NCBI RefSeq assembly: GCF_000011645.1
Contig: NC_006270.3
Location: forward strand, 1,361,501 to 1,425,500
DNA: 64,000 nucleotides
Source of the DNA: Bacillus licheniformis DSM 13 = ATCC 14580
GTDB lineage: Bacteria > Bacillota > Bacilli > Bacillales > Bacillaceae
Direction: 5' to 3'
A program made the position numbers and the translations under genes. Shown here one piece after another: positions 53,994-62,419 of the stretch. The notes beneath the pieces were generated by a model. The model worked only from the letters and a program-made list of their open reading frames with translations, ran no database searches and was not told where the DNA came from. The first letter of the stretch is position 1; every line of letters starts with the position of its first letter.

Positions 53994-54304
53994 ATCAGCT
54001 CCTCGGCTTTCAGCTGAAGCCGTTCAATTTCTTCGTCCGCCTGCTCTTTAATGGTCCTCAGCTTGTCATACACGCGCGATTCCGCCCGGTCGAGATCGTC
54101 CAAAAGCGCGTCATACATTTCGCGCGCCTGTCCGCGCCATCCGTTGATATACGTTTGGTGTGCTTTTAAAATAGAAGAACTTTCCTGCCTCAGCTCATCA
54201 ATGGCGGCATTCACATCTTTTACGTATAGCTGAAGAGAGTGAATGTCTTCCTGATATATTTTTCGCTTGATTTTTCGTTCTAACGCTATTCCATCGTCAA
54301 TCAC
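53990..54304 (-). CDS. WXG100-like 104-aa helical protein
   Basis: Two long amphipathic helices (about residues 8-48 and 60-100) are separated by GWRG at residues 55-58. The central W-x-G between helices and the ~100-residue length are the hallmarks of WXG100/DUF5082-type proteins secreted by the Yuk/Ess system. GTG 54304 follows GGGAAGG. No secretion-machine gene is in the window. The usual C-terminal YxxxD/E signal is not clearly present, so secretion is uncertain. Confidence 0.6.
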   Translation of the reverse strand: MIDDGIALERKIKRKIYQEDIHSLQLYVKDVNAAIDELRQESSSILKAHQTYINGWRGQAREMYDALLDDLDRAESRVYDKLRTIKEQADEEIERLQLKAEELI

Positions 54305-54458
54305 TACATATTTTCCTTCCCTTCCATCATCTACTACAAATATGTTAAAAGAAAAGGATACGGAAGGAAATCGTACGAATGAATCAAAAGTCTTAATGTT
54401 TTTTGGGCGGACATACCTTGTATAACGGTTCTTTTGGCCTAAAAAGGGCTGGAGCCAT

Positions 54459-54490
54459 GAAAAGAGCCGCCCGTGTGAACAGGCGGCGTT
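54459..54490 (-). terminator. Terminator of metE
   Basis: GCCGCC (54466-54471) and GGCGGC (54482-54487) form the stem; on the minus strand it is followed by TCTTTTC. Confidence 0.8.
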
Positions 54491-54511
54491 TGTAGTGGAT
54501 TTTTTGTGAAA

Positions 54512-56800
54512 TTAAACAGTCTGAGCCAGTTTGCCTCTTGCTTGTTTGGCTGCTTCAACCATATTCTTAAGCGCTGCGATCGTTTCCTCTGGCTGTCTCG
54601 TTTTTAAACCGCAGTCAGGGTTTACCCAGAAGCGATCAGCCGGGCAGACTTTCAGCGCGTCTTCTATGATCGTGAGCATTTCATCGCTGGAAGGGACGCG
54701 AGGGCTGTGAATATCATATACGCCAAGACCAAGCCCTTTCAGGTAAGGGTGCTGTTCCAGATAATCAAGAAATCCGCCGTGGCTTCTGCTGTGCTCGATC
54801 GTAATGACGTCTGCGTCAAGATCTTCGATCGCGTCTACGATATCTTCAAAGTTGCTGTAGCACATATGCGTATGGATTTGCGTCGTATCTTCCACAGATG
54901 AAGTGGACAGTCTGAACGCTTCTGCAGCCCATTTGAGATACTCGTCCCAATCCCGTTCTTTAAGCGGCAGGCCTTCTCTCAAGGCAGGTTCATCGACCTG
55001 AATGATTTGAATTCCTGCTTTTTCAAGCGCTTCAACCTCTTTGCGGAGGGCGCAGGCGATTTGGAAGGCGATCTCTTTTCTCGGCAGGTCATAGCGGGCA
55101 AAGGACCAGTTTAAAATGGTAACAGGCCCTGTCAGCATGCCCTTGACTTTCTTCGAGGTCAAGGATTGGGCGTAAACCGTTTCTTTTACCGTCATCGGCT
55201 CTTTAAACTCGACATCTCCGTAGATGACCGGCGGCCGGACGCAGCGGGAACCGTATGACTGAACCCAGGCGTATTTAGTAAAGGCGAATCCTCCGAGCTT
55301 TTCGCCGAAATACTCAACCATGTCTGTCCGTTCGAATTCTCCGTGAACGAGAACGTCAAGTCCGAGATCTTCCTGAATATCAATCCATTTCTTTGTTTCT
55401 TCCTGAATAAATGCTTCATACTGCTCGTCGGACCATTCTTTTTTCCGCCATTTTTGCCGCGCGCTCCGCACATCCGCCGTCTGCGGGAAGCTGCCGATCG
55501 TTGTTGTCGGCAATAGGGGAAGTCCGAGAGAGTCATTTTGAATCCGCAGCCTTTCTTCAAAAGCTGTCGGGCGTTTAAAGTCTTCCTCAGTCAGCTTGCC
55601 TCTTTCTTCGGCAAAGGCCGAATTTGTCGCTGCACCGTACTGTTTGAGATCTTGAAGGTGTCCGTGCGCTTCATCGATTTCCGCTTGGATGGCCGCTTTT
55701 CCGGAAACAAGTCCGTTCTTCAGCAGTGTAAGCTCCAGAAGTTTCTCTTTTGCGAAAGATAAACCGTTCAAGAGATCGTCGGCAAGATGTTCGCCCGGGT
55801 GTTTTGCGACAGGGACATGAAGCAGGCTGTTTGAAGGCTGAATCCAGACTTCGTCAACACCCGCTCTCTGGATCAGTTCAAGCGTCAGGTCGAGGCGCTC
55901 TTCGAGATTGGCTTTCCAAATGTTGCGTCCGTCTAAAATGCCGGCGGCAAGGACTTTGTCTTTAGGAAAACCGTGCGCTTTCAGGTGTTCGAAGTTTTTC
56001 CCTTTATCATGAACAAAATCAAGACCAATTCCTGCGACAGGAAACGATATCAGCTCTTCATAAGCATCAACCGAGTCAAAGTAGGTTTGCAGAAGGATGT
56101 TCAGTTCAGAGACTTCTTCTGTAATCGTCTGATAGATTTCTTTGACAGCAGCCGCTTCTTCAGGTGAAGCCGTCACAAGAGCAGGCTCGTCAATTTGCAC
56201 CCATTTGACGCCTTCCTGCTCAAGCTCTTTCAAAACCTGGATGTAAAGAGGTGTCATTTGGTTATAAATATCTTTAATATCCTGTTGTTCATAGCCTTTT
56301 GCAAGGGCTACGAAAGTGTAAAGGCCGAGTATGACGGGCTTCGTTTCTGTTCCCAATGCTGCTTTTGCTCTTTGGTAATCTTGAAGCGGTTTGTTTCTCG
56401 TCACGCGGTATTGTGCACCTTTTTCATATTCAGGCACAATATAATGGTAGTTTGTATTAAACCATTTTGTCATTTCACTCGATACAGCATCTTTCGTGCC
56501 TCTCGCCATTGCGAAATAAGTATCTAACGGATCGTTTATATCCTTGAATCGATCTGGAATCCAGTTGAACATCACCGCCGTGTCAAGAACATGGTCGTAC
56601 ATTGTAAAGTCGGAAACCGGTATGATATCGATTTGCTGATCAAGCTGAGTCTGGAGCGCTGCTAAAAATTGTTCATCCATTTCTTTCAAAAAGGTCTCGC
56701 GGTCCGTGTTTCCTTTCCAATAAGCCTCAAGCGATTTTTTCCATTCTCTGTTCAAGCCGATTCTTGGAAAGCCCAAGCTGCTCGTTTTTACATTAGTCAT
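54512..56800 (-). CDS. metE: Cobalamin-independent methionine synthase MetE
   Basis: This 762-aa enzyme transfers a methyl group from methyltetrahydrofolate-polyglutamate to homocysteine using zinc. Zinc ligands are visible as His/Cys in HTHMCYSNF, Glu later, and Cys in NPDCGLKTR. The length equals B. subtilis MetE. AGGAGG about 9 nt upstream selects ATG 56800 ([15 protein letters not shown]), not the longer frame to 56827, whose start would lie between the riboswitch terminator and this ribosome site. Expression is controlled by the cobalamin riboswitch in its leader. Confidence 0.95.
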   Translation of the reverse strand: MTNVKTSSLGFPRIGLNREWKKSLEAYWKGNTDRETFLKEMDEQFLAALQTQLDQQIDIIPVSDFTMYDHVLDTAVMFNWIPDRFKDINDPLDTYFAMARGTKDAVSSEMTKWFNTNYHYIVPEYEKGAQYRVTRNKPLQDYQRAKAALGTETKPVILGLYTFVALAKGYEQQDIKDIYNQMTPLYIQVLKELEQEGVKWVQIDEPALVTASPEEAAAVKEIYQTITEEVSELNILLQTYFDSVDAYEELISFPVAGIGLDFVHDKGKNFEHLKAHGFPKDKVLAAGILDGRNIWKANLEERLDLTLELIQRAGVDEVWIQPSNSLLHVPVAKHPGEHLADDLLNGLSFAKEKLLELTLLKNGLVSGKAAIQAEIDEAHGHLQDLKQYGAATNSAFAEERGKLTEEDFKRPTAFEERLRIQNDSLGLPLLPTTTIGSFPQTADVRSARQKWRKKEWSDEQYEAFIQEETKKWIDIQEDLGLDVLVHGEFERTDMVEYFGEKLGGFAFTKYAWVQSYGSRCVRPPVIYGDVEFKEPMTVKETVYAQSLTSKKVKGMLTGPVTILNWSFARYDLPRKEIAFQIACALRKEVEALEKAGIQIIQVDEPALREGLPLKERDWDEYLKWAAEAFRLSTSSVEDTTQIHTHMCYSNFEDIVDAIEDLDADVITIEHSRSHGGFLDYLEQHPYLKGLGLGVYDIHSPRVPSSDEMLTIIEDALKVCPADRFWVNPDCGLKTRQPEETIAALKNMVEAAKQARGKLAQTV

Positions 56801-56828
56801 GTCTGGTCTCCTCCTTTTAGTGTTCAAT

Positions 56829-56871
56829 AAAAAAAGACACTCACACTTCGGACAATGAGAAGGTGAATGCC
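56829..56871 (-). terminator. Riboswitch expression-platform terminator before metE
   Basis: On the minus strand GGCATTCAC pairs with GTGAGTGTC (nine pairs, two G-U) with an inner CTTC/GAAG, followed by seven T. It lies between the cobalamin aptamer and metE. Confidence 0.8.
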
Positions 56872-56954
56872 TGAAAACAGCATGTTGCGAACGAGAAATA
56901 AACGTAGCGATTGTTACGTCAACTCGAACACCTCCTATCGACCGTAGGTTTATG

Positions 56955-57130
56955 GTGCGTCAGAACAGGCAGGTCTCCTGGCTCATGAATCGACGGTTAT
57001 TTCCCCCTTCCCATATAGAAACAGTGGGTTTTATGAAATAACCTCCTCATTCACAGTGGCGGGACCGCGTTGGATTTTCACCAAACTTCCCTTTTAAAAT
57101 CTAACCTCGTTAGATTACCATGTTCCCGGC
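56955..57130 (-). ncRNA. Cobalamin riboswitch controlling metE
   Basis: Read on the minus strand the leader contains, in order, GGGAAGTTTGGTGAAAATCC, CGGTCCCGCCACTGTGA, GGGAAGGGGGAAATAACC and the B12-box GAGCCAGGAGACCTGCC. These are the conserved pieces of the adenosylcobalamin aptamer. With B12 present it should stop transcription of metE, favouring a B12-dependent synthase. No S-box sequence is seen in this leader. Confidence 0.95.
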
Positions 57131-57148
57131 GATGAAATTGTTTAGTAG

Positions 57149-57177
57149 ATTATATACCGCCGCGATCTTTTAGTCAA
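57149..57177 (-). promoter_or_regulatory. metE promoter
   Basis: On the minus strand TTGACT (57177-57172), 17 bp, TATAAT (57154-57149): a near-consensus SigA promoter placed just before the cobalamin aptamer. Confidence 0.8.
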
Positions 57178-57230
57178 AATAATTTTTGAATTCTTGCAAT
57201 TAAAAAGATTCAGCTTTATACATGGCCATG

Positions 57231-57260
57231 AAAAAGGCCGCCGACATTGTCGGCAGCCTC
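57231..57260 (-). terminator. Terminator of ispA
   Basis: GGCTGCCGAC and GTCGGCGGCC arms (one mismatch) with AAT loop and a T5 run on the minus strand. Confidence 0.85.
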
Positions 57261-57270
57261 CTTTAGACTG

Positions 57271-58224
57271 TTAAAGGGAAAGAAGTTTTGCTTCGCCGGC
57301 TTTTTCCGCCAGTACCTCCGGCGCTGACAAATATAAGAATCCGTTGCCGATCAGCGCTTTTGAGTAATCAAGAGGAAGGGTGCGGCGGATTAACTGAGCA
57401 TACAGTTCGGGTTCTGTCAGTTTCCGTTTAAACGCCTCTTCTTCAGCTGACTTGATGAGAGCGAGCGCGCCGCTGACGTGCGGTGTAGCCATCGATGTTC
57501 CCGTCAGCTTTCCGTATTGATGGTCGGGCAATGTAGAGAGGATTTCTTCTCCAGGTGCAACAAGGTCAATTTCTTTGTTCGCATTTGAAAATTCGGAAGA
57601 CTCACGCGTCAATGACACGGATCCGACGGCGATGACTTCGTTGTATGCAGCAGGGTATGAGTACTCCTCTGTACGGTCATTGCCGTCGCCTTCGTTTCCT
57701 GCGGCGCAGACGACGAGCACTCCGCTCTTCACGGCGTTTGTCACCGCTTCCTTCAACTCCGGAACGTCGGCAGGACCGCCGAGCGACATTGAAATAATGT
57801 CGGCTTTTTGCTCAACGGCGTAGTTGATCCCGTTGATGATCCATTCATAATCCCCGCTGCCGTCTTCACCGCCGAGCACCTTGACGATTAATAGGTTCGC
57901 TTCGGGTGCTACGCCGGAAATGCCTCCGTTTTGATCGTTTGCGGCAATCGTACCCGCCACATGGGTGCCATGTCCATTATAATCATGAAACTGATCTTCT
58001 TTTCCGTTGTCATCATCAGTGAAGTTTCTGCCTCCGATGATTCGGTCCGCCAAATCTGGATGGGTTGCGTCACAGCCTGTATCAAGCACTGCGACAGTGA
58101 TATCTTTTCCTTTAAAACCTTGTGACCACAGCTCCGGTGCCTTAATCGCATCGATTCCTTCCGGCAGTTCATTCACGTCCATCAGCTTTGTGTCAGTGAC
58201 ATAAGGAATTAATCGCATTTGCAT
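57271..58224 (-). CDS. ispA: Intracellular subtilisin-like protease IspA
   Basis: This 317-aa intracellular serine protease has no signal peptide. Instead the short N-terminal extension MQMRLIPYVTD contains LIPY, the segment that blocks the active site until cleaved in this family. The catalytic triad is Asp in VLDTGCDATHPD, His in NGHGTHVAGT and Ser in TGTSMATPHVSG. It degrades cytoplasmic proteins late in growth. GGAGGG precedes ATG 58224, and its promoter is upstream on the minus strand. Confidence 0.95.
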   Translation of the reverse strand: MQMRLIPYVTDTKLMDVNELPEGIDAIKAPELWSQGFKGKDITVAVLDTGCDATHPDLADRIIGGRNFTDDDNGKEDQFHDYNGHGTHVAGTIAANDQNGGISGVAPEANLLIVKVLGGEDGSGDYEWIINGINYAVEQKADIISMSLGGPADVPELKEAVTNAVKSGVLVVCAAGNEGDGNDRTEEYSYPAAYNEVIAVGSVSLTRESSEFSNANKEIDLVAPGEEILSTLPDHQYGKLTGTSMATPHVSGALALIKSAEEEAFKRKLTEPELYAQLIRRTLPLDYSKALIGNGFLYLSAPEVLAEKAGEAKLLSL

Positions 58225-58275
58225 TTCAAAGCCCTCCCTGTTATATGCTGCTTTAGATGGGTTACAAGGTGCGTG

Positions 58276-58304
58276 ATTCTATTGTAAAACATTCACTTTG
58301 TAAA
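58276..58304 (-). promoter_or_regulatory. Promoter of ispA
   Basis: On the minus strand TTTACA (58304-58299), 17 bp, TAGAAT (58281-58276). Confidence 0.55.
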
Positions 58305-58516
58305 AAAAAGGTTCATTTGTATGAATTTTATGAAAAGTTAAAAAATATAGATAACAGAGGATATAAGTCGAATAATTGCGAACAATGCTGGAATTGTAAG
58401 CGAAAAGACCTGTGAAATCGGTGGAAGGGCGAGAGAGTCACTAGATATATGAGATTTCGCTTCAACATATTATCCCGGCAAAAGGATATCCTATTAAAAA
58501 AAGGAGTGGATACAGG

Positions 58517-58672
58517 GTGAAAGAACAAGAAGACGAAAAAAGAGACGAATTATCAATTGAGCAGGCGGAGTTTGTGCCGCATCCAAAATATGAAGGAGAA
58601 TACGCGCTTTTACTGCACGAAAACTATCACCTGCTGTCAAAGGACGACCTTGAGCAGGAAAGCGAAAAATAA
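58517..58672 (+). CDS. Small acidic protein of 51 aa, unknown
   Basis: GTG 58517 lies 10 nt after AAAGGAG and opens a 51-codon frame ending TAA 58670-58672. The peptide is strongly acidic (begins MKEQEDEKRDELSIEQ, ends DDLEQESEK) with an aromatic centre (FVPHPKYEGEYALLLHENYHLL). It has no membrane segment. Good ribosome site and coherent composition make it likely to be real. No terminator follows, and function is unknown. Confidence 0.6.
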   Translation: MKEQEDEKRDELSIEQAEFVPHPKYEGEYALLLHENYHLLSKDDLEQESEK

Positions 58673-58766
58673 GAACGGAGCTCGGCACCTGGGCGAAAGA
58701 GCTGGTTTAATTTTGACGAAAACGGGAATCAACACATAATAGAGAGCATGAAAGTTGCTTTTCTTA

Positions 58767-58795
58767 TTGACAGTTACCCTTTTTTTCTGTAATCT
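58767..58795 (+). promoter_or_regulatory. mgtE promoter
   Basis: Consensus TTGACA (58767-58772), 17 bp, TAATCT (58790-58795), just before the M-box. Confidence 0.75.
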
Positions 58796-58817
58796 CATTG
58801 TGTCCGGTAAATACAGC

Positions 58818-59035
58818 TCTTCGTTAGGTGAGGCTCCTGTATGGAGATACGCTGCTGCCCAAAAATGTCCAAAGACGCCAATGGGTCAACAGAAATCATC
58901 GATCTAAGGTGATTTTTAATGCAGCTGGCATGCTGCCTATGCCATACAGTGCTAAAGCTCTACGATGGAAGGCGTTAGGGTTTTATTTTGTATGGCTTTT
59001 AACACCTTCATTTCGATGAATAGGTGTTTTTTTAT
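58818..59035 (+). ncRNA. M-box (magnesium) riboswitch with terminator
   Basis: The conserved M-box blocks are nearly complete: GTTAGGTGAGGCTCCT, ATGGAGATACGCTGCTGCCC, AAAATGTCCAAAGACGCCAA, GGGTCAACAGAAATCATCGA, AAGGTGATTTTTAATGCAGC, and ATGCCATACAGTGCTAAAGC. A terminator follows (ACACCT/AGGTGT at 59002-59027, then T7). High magnesium should stop transcription before mgtE. Confidence 0.97.
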
Positions 59036-59081
59036 TTTTTGAGGAAAATGAACTTTCCGTATTAATCAAGGAGGTGGTAGT

Positions 59082-59204
59082 ATGGATTCTCCCCATTCGA
59101 GGCGGTTTAAACATACGAGAAATATTTTGCAGCATCACACATTGATTGATGAGGAGATCCTTATACTTCACCCCTTTTGCTATGGTGATATAAGGATCTC
59201 CTGA
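59082..59204 (+). CDS. Leader ORF of 40 aa between the M-box and mgtE
   Basis: AAGGAGG at 59068-59074 precedes ATG 59082 by 7 nt. The frame encodes 40 residues (begins MDSPHSRRFKHTRNILQHH, ends GDIRIS) and stops at TGA 59202-59204, 20 nt before mgtE. Its second half is encoded by the two arms of a large hairpin. It may be a regulatory leader peptide rather than a functional protein. Confidence 0.5.
   Translation: MDSPHSRRFKHTRNILQHHTLIDEEILILHPFCYGDIRIS
59152..59202 (+). repeat. Large inverted repeat between M-box and mgtE
   Basis: Arms AGGAGATCCTTATA (59152-59165) and TATAAGGATCTCCT (59189-59202) are perfect over 14 bp. TCACC/GGTGA extends the stem past a 2-nt bulge. No T-run follows, so it is not a standard terminator. 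It ends 4-12 nt before the mgtE ribosome site and overlaps the stop of the leader ORF. Confidence 0.8.
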
Positions 59205-59224
59205 AAAGGGAGGGACAGATTGCC

Positions 59225-60580
59225 ATGGTAAAAAACATGACATATGATGAACTGATTTTACGCATTATTATTTTGCTGAGAGACGGAAAACGAAAAGAGT
59301 TCCAAAGCCTTTTAGAAGAACTGCAGCCTTATGATATGGCGATTCTGTTTAAGGAAATGCCCGAAAAGCACCGCGGCCGGTATCTGTCTTTTTTAACGGT
59401 AGAAGACATCACCGATCTCATGGGCGAACTTGACAGAGAAGAGCAGCTAGTCGTTCTGAACAAGGTCGGCAAAGAAAAGGCGATCCATGTGATGAATAAA
59501 ATGGACAACGACGACCTTGCCGCGCTCTTCGAGGAAATGGACCCTGAGCTGAAAGACCAGCTTCTATCCAGCATGGAAGCGGAAGAATCCGAAGCGGTCC
59601 GAGTTTTGATGAACTACCCGCCTGAAACAGCGGGAAGAATTATGACAAACCGCTATGTCTGGATTCCGCAGCATTACACGGTAAAAGAAGCGGTCGTCAA
59701 GCTGAAAAGCTTTGCGGAAATCGCGGAGTCCATCAACTATTTATACGTCATCAACGAACAAAAACAGCTTGTCGGGGTTATCTCATACCGTGATCTCATT
59801 TTGGCAGAACCCGATGAGAAGGTTCAGGAATTAATGTTTACAAGGGTCATATCGGCGGACGCTCTTCAAGATCAGGAAGAAGTCGCAAGGCTCATCGAGC
59901 GGTACGACTTTCTGGCGATTCCCGTTGTAGAAAAAAATCATGAGCTTGTCGGGATCGTAACGGTTGATGACATTATCGACATCGTCATCCAGGAAGCGAA
60001 TGAAGACTATGAAAAATTCGCAGCATCAGGTAAGGCGATCACGTTTGATACAAAATCGTATGTCGCCGCATACCGCCGTCTGCCGTGGCTGATCTTGCTT
60101 TTGTTCATCGGTTTGATCTCTGGCAGCATCATGAGCTATTTTGAAGACACGCTGCAGCAGGTTGTCGCATTGGCCTTTTTTATGCCGATGATCGCGGGAA
60201 TGACGGGTAACACTGGAACACAGTCCCTCGCTGTCGTCATCAGAGGGCTGTCAAAAGAAGAGCTCAATAAAAAAACGATTTTCCGCTTGATTTTCCGGGA
60301 GCTTAGAGCCGGGATTATTATTGGCATCGTGTGTGCGATCGTGATTACGGGAATCGCGATAGTATGGCAGGGGAATCTGCTGCTCGGATTTGTGGTAGGG
60401 ACTTCGCTTTTTGCCACTCTGATCATCGGAACGATGGCGGGAACGATCGTCCCGATCATCCTTCACAAGTGCAATGTCGACCCTGCGATTGCATCGGGTC
60501 CGCTGATTACAACATTAAATGACATTTTGTCGCTGTTGATCTACTTCGGTATTGCAACTGCATTCATTCATTCGCTGTAA
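59225..60580 (+). CDS. mgtE: Magnesium transporter MgtE
   Basis: This 451-aa primary magnesium channel has an N-terminal superhelical N domain (residues 1-130), two CBS domains (about 135-255), a plug helix, and five C-terminal membrane segments containing the pore motif around GMTGNTGTQSLAVVIRGL. The protein starts MVKNMTYDELILRIIILLRDG as in B. subtilis, which settles the ATG at 59225 although its ribosome site (AAGGGAGGG) is 11 nt away. It is controlled by the M-box and perhaps by the second leader element. Confidence 0.96.
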   Translation: MVKNMTYDELILRIIILLRDGKRKEFQSLLEELQPYDMAILFKEMPEKHRGRYLSFLTVEDITDLMGELDREEQLVVLNKVGKEKAIHVMNKMDNDDLAALFEEMDPELKDQLLSSMEAEESEAVRVLMNYPPETAGRIMTNRYVWIPQHYTVKEAVVKLKSFAEIAESINYLYVINEQKQLVGVISYRDLILAEPDEKVQELMFTRVISADALQDQEEVARLIERYDFLAIPVVEKNHELVGIVTVDDIIDIVIQEANEDYEKFAASGKAITFDTKSYVAAYRRLPWLILLLFIGLISGSIMSYFEDTLQQVVALAFFMPMIAGMTGNTGTQSLAVVIRGLSKEELNKKTIFRLIFRELRAGIIIGIVCAIVITGIAIVWQGNLLLGFVVGTSLFATLIIGTMAGTIVPIILHKCNVDPAIASGPLITTLNDILSLLIYFGIATAFIHSL

Positions 60581-60588
60581 GCAGAAAA

Positions 60589-60612
60589 GCCCTCCTTATC
60601 CGGAGGGTTTTT
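60589..60612 (+). terminator. Terminator after mgtE
   Basis: CCCTCC, TTATCC loop, GGAGGG and six T. Confidence 0.9.
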
Positions 60613-60671
60613 TGCTTGCCAGAATTCGTAAAAGCCTTTATATTTTAGGCAGAGATCAGGGGGGGATTGGT

Positions 60672-61079
60672 ATGAGAAGGATTGCAGCTGTGCTGATTTG
60701 TTTAGCCGTTGCAATGATTGTTGCCGGCTGTCAGAATGAAGATGAAGGAAAAGACAGGCGGCTCGTCGCAGTTGAGAATATGCTTGAGGCGATATTGGAC
60801 GATGATTTATCAAAGATGAAGCGCTTGTACGTGGAGGGCGCAAACCCTTCTCCGGAAACAATCTTGAAAGACAAGCAGAAATGGGGAATTTCCGGGCTTC
60901 ATGCTGATGATTTTCAAATTTCTGAAGCGAGCATCCATGTGTTTCATGCCGCTTACAAGATGGAAAATACCGGTCAGCCCGGAACGATTGCGTTTCGGAT
61001 ACGCAATGATCCCGATAAAGGCGTTATGATTGATTTCATTGGATACATAAAGGAAGCGAAAAAGCAGGAAAACAGGTGA
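60672..61079 (+). CDS. Small lipoprotein, unknown
   Basis: This 135-aa exported lipoprotein has signal RRIAAVLICLAVAMIVAGC with the lipid Cys at about residue 20, followed by a soluble domain of about 110 residues (VENMLEAILDDDLSKMKRLYVEG ... IAFRIRNDPDKGVMIDFIGYI) that resembles small NTF2-like or DUF4878-type folds. ATG 60672 follows GGGGGGA; a longer frame to 60552 would run through the mgtE terminator and is rejected. No function known. Confidence 0.75.
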   Translation: MRRIAAVLICLAVAMIVAGCQNEDEGKDRRLVAVENMLEAILDDDLSKMKRLYVEGANPSPETILKDKQKWGISGLHADDFQISEASIHVFHAAYKMENTGQPGTIAFRIRNDPDKGVMIDFIGYIKEAKKQENR

Positions 61080-61159
61080 CGAATCATCCGGAGGAAAAAT
61101 ACGGTCTTAAAGGCGTATGTCTTGCACCTCAGTTCTCAAAACGTTAATATACCAATGTT

Positions 61160-61199
61160 CAAGCCCTCATCCGGTCGCTCGGAAGAGGGCTTGTTTTTT
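61160..61199 (+). terminator. Terminator at the edge of the integrated element
   Basis: CAAGCCCTC (61160-61168) and GAGGGCTTG (61185-61193) with a 16-nt loop and T6. It probably ends the lipoprotein transcript. Confidence 0.8.
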
Positions 61200-61212
61200 G
61201 TTTAAAATTGAT

Positions 61213-61233
61213 TTTTGACCACATTTTGACCAC
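61213..61233. repeat. Direct repeats TTTTGACCAC next to the integrase gene
   Basis: TTTTGACCAC occurs at 61213-61222 and 61224-61233, an 11-bp period, 15 nt beyond the integrase stop codon. Such repeats beside an integrase gene suggest integrase arm or core sites, so the attachment site is probably near here, but its outer copy is beyond the window. Confidence 0.4.
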
Positions 61234-61248
61234 GTTTAAATGAATTTC

Positions 61249-62388
61249 TCATAATTCCATGTACTTTTTAAATGTTTCGGCCGTTTTTGCTTTTGCGGTT
61301 TTCGTGACATGTGTATAGATGTTCATAGTCGTTTGAATTTCTTTGTGACCTAAACGGGCTTGTACTTCTTTTATGGATGCGCCTGCTTCAAAAAGGATTG
61401 ATGCGTGAGAATGCCTAAAACCGTGAATTGTGATTCTGTGAAGCTTATTTTTAGTGATCATACGGTTTAAAAGGTCGTTTGGATATGCAAGCCTTAGAGG
61501 ACGCATATCGCCCCGTATAAGGACATATTTAGCTTCTGAGGTGATTCCATTAGACAAGAGCATTTCTTTTTGTTGTGTGCGCCATTTTTTAAGTATTTGG
61601 GCTGTTTGATCATCAATTGTGATAATTCGCTTGGAATGATATTTTTTCGTTGTTTGGATGACTTCTTTACCGTTTTCAAAAAACATTGTTTGTTTGATGT
61701 TTATTGTTTTCTCTTTTAAATCAACGTCTTTCCATTCCAAGGCAATAAGTTCCCCTTTGCGCATACCAGTGAAAATAAGAACATAAAACATGACATAATC
61801 TTGTGGGGCGAGTTGAGAATGCGCTTTTTCGAGAAAGGTTTTGATTTCGTCCTTTTCCCAAAAGTTCCGTTTCTCTTCTTCCTGCGATAAAAAATTCTCT
61901 TCTTTTTTGGGGATCACAACGAATTCCATTGGATTTTTTGTGATGTATTCCATCCTTAGAGCATATTTAAATACAAGGTTAGCTTGAATTTTTACATTTT
62001 GAACAGAATCAATATCCTGAGCTATCAGATTTATCACCTTTTGACAATATGCTCTTGTGATGTCTTTTATTTTTAATTTCCCGAAGTGCGGCAGGATATG
62101 CTTTTTGAAATTCGATAGCTTTCTATATCTGGTGCTGCGCTTTATCGTTTTGGAATGAACATCCCACCATTCTTTAAAGACATCCTCAAAAGTAATGTCA
62201 TTTCGGGCAAGAGCATTATTATCGATTTCCTTCTGGAATTCCGCAGCGGCTGCGACAGCTTCTTTTTTGGTCTTAAAGCCTCGGCGTGTTGTTGTTTTCC
62301 TATTGCCTGTTTTGGGATCGATACCAACTCCCATTTTAAAAAGCCATTTATAGCCCGTTTTGGTTTTGTACTGCTGAAATGAAGCCAT
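61249..62388 (-). CDS. int: Tyrosine-type integrase of a prophage or ICE
   Basis: This 379-aa site-specific recombinase has an N-terminal AP2-like arm-binding domain (YKWLFKMGVGIDPKTGNRKTTTRRGFKTK), a SAM-like core-binding domain (about residues 65-150), and a catalytic domain with Arg in FTGMRKGELIALEW, His-x-x-Arg in HGFRHSHAS, His in RLGHKE and the nucleophile Tyr in MNIYTHV. GGGGGG precedes its ATG. It reads towards the chromosomal flank and marks the left end of an element that continues to the right. Confidence 0.95.
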   Translation of the reverse strand: MASFQQYKTKTGYKWLFKMGVGIDPKTGNRKTTTRRGFKTKKEAVAAAAEFQKEIDNNALARNDITFEDVFKEWWDVHSKTIKRSTRYRKLSNFKKHILPHFGKLKIKDITRAYCQKVINLIAQDIDSVQNVKIQANLVFKYALRMEYITKNPMEFVVIPKKEENFLSQEEEKRNFWEKDEIKTFLEKAHSQLAPQDYVMFYVLIFTGMRKGELIALEWKDVDLKEKTINIKQTMFFENGKEVIQTTKKYHSKRIITIDDQTAQILKKWRTQQKEMLLSNGITSEAKYVLIRGDMRPLRLAYPNDLLNRMITKNKLHRITIHGFRHSHASILFEAGASIKEVQARLGHKEIQTTMNIYTHVTKTAKAKTAETFKKYMEL

Positions 62389-62419
62389 ATTATCCCCCCA
62401 ATCCTATTTAAAGTTTCTT

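Noticed and set aside
61160..61193. CAAGCCCTC/GAGGGCTTG as attachment-site arms
   Set aside because: It has a normal terminator shape with T6 and lies on the chromosomal side; nothing ties it to recombination.
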